DNA of 64,000 bases from Pseudomonas sp. GM41(2012) (GTDB lineage Bacteria; Pseudomonadota; Gammaproteobacteria; Pseudomonadales; Pseudomonadaceae): NCBI RefSeq assembly GCF_000282315.2, contig NZ_AKJN02000006.1, positions 1,488,001 to 1,552,000 on the forward strand, given 5' to 3'. This document shows positions 63,931 through 64,000 of the stretch, one piece after another. The position numbers and the translations under genes were made by a program. Position 1 is the first letter of the stretch; every line of letters begins with the position of its first letter. The notes beneath the pieces were generated by a model. The model saw only the letters and a program-made list of their open reading frames with translations. It was not told the origin of the DNA and made no database searches.

Positions 63931-64000
63931 CAACCTTGTGGGGGCGCGTAACCGTTGCAAGTGCCTGTGCTGTTTTGACGTCAACTCATCCAGTTTCCAC

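Noticed and set aside
63757..63984. A 75-codon minus-strand frame at the right edge.
   Set aside because: It runs through a perfect terminator hairpin and opposite a small gene with a good ribosome site.

Overview
The window reads as chromosomal DNA of a Pseudomonas of the fluorescens group. The evidence is the REP hairpins built on TGTGGGAGCGAGCCTGCTCG, a phaG gene, a GcsR-type sigma-54 regulator beside a glycine cleavage operon, a 1-Cys peroxiredoxin of the LsfA type, a phosphatidylcholine synthase, and GC-rich codon use in almost every gene. No rRNA, tRNA, CRISPR array, transposase or prophage gene was seen. The species cannot be fixed from the sequence alone.

1-9.0 kb is the edge of an exopolysaccharide locus. 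A glycoside hydrolase cut by the window edge, an AT-rich phosphoethanolamine-transferase-like gene and galE face a minus-strand operon for a Wza-like export protein, an outer-membrane barrel, a Wzz/GumC chain-length protein and a separate BY-kinase. Upstream of that operon lies a small secreted protein ending in a VPxxA-CTERM-like sorting signal. A degenerate copy of the hydrolase 3' end sits in front of galE, so the transferase gene lies between two copies of that tail. 9.0-12.6 kb holds a peroxiredoxin, a long inverted-repeat element and an AT-rich GT25 glycosyltransferase.

12.7-25.2 kb is amine and guanidine metabolism. A PotE-like antiporter is translationally coupled to an AdiA-like amino acid decarboxylase. 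A minus-strand cluster follows (ureohydrolase, aldehyde dehydrogenase, NCS1 permease, GMC oxidoreductase) with a divergent LysR regulator. 23.7-31.4 kb is the glycine cleavage region: gcsR, a sigma-54 promoter with dyad operators, then gcvH, gcvP, glyA and lipA, with REP hairpins before gcvH, between gcvP and glyA, and between glyA and lipA. The aminomethyltransferase gcvT and sdaA, which accompany this operon type elsewhere, are absent.

31.4-45.2 kb carries an HxlR regulator with an isochorismatase and a ketoglutarate-semialdehyde-type dehydrogenase, small housekeeping genes, a sulfatase-FadL-DUF3313 cluster, and a methyltransferase coupled to the NHEJ ligase gene ligD. 45.4-50.3 kb has a TerB-like protein, two acetyltransferases, phosphatidylcholine synthase, a phosphoesterase and phaG. 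50.7-64 kb holds redox genes (a Gal80-like Gfo/Idh protein, an Old Yellow Enzyme, an SDR, a SnoaL protein), a GlxA-type AraC regulator, a ParD-like/methionine aminopeptidase pair, a TetR-controlled MFS exporter with two matching operators, an acetolactate-synthase-like enzyme, a DUF3422 membrane protein and two small unknowns.

The observations most worth following are the ParD-like/MetAP pair, the sorting-signal protein beside the polysaccharide operon, the duplicated hydrolase tail, the guanidino-compound cluster and the Gal80-like protein. All functional links are inferred from families and gene order.
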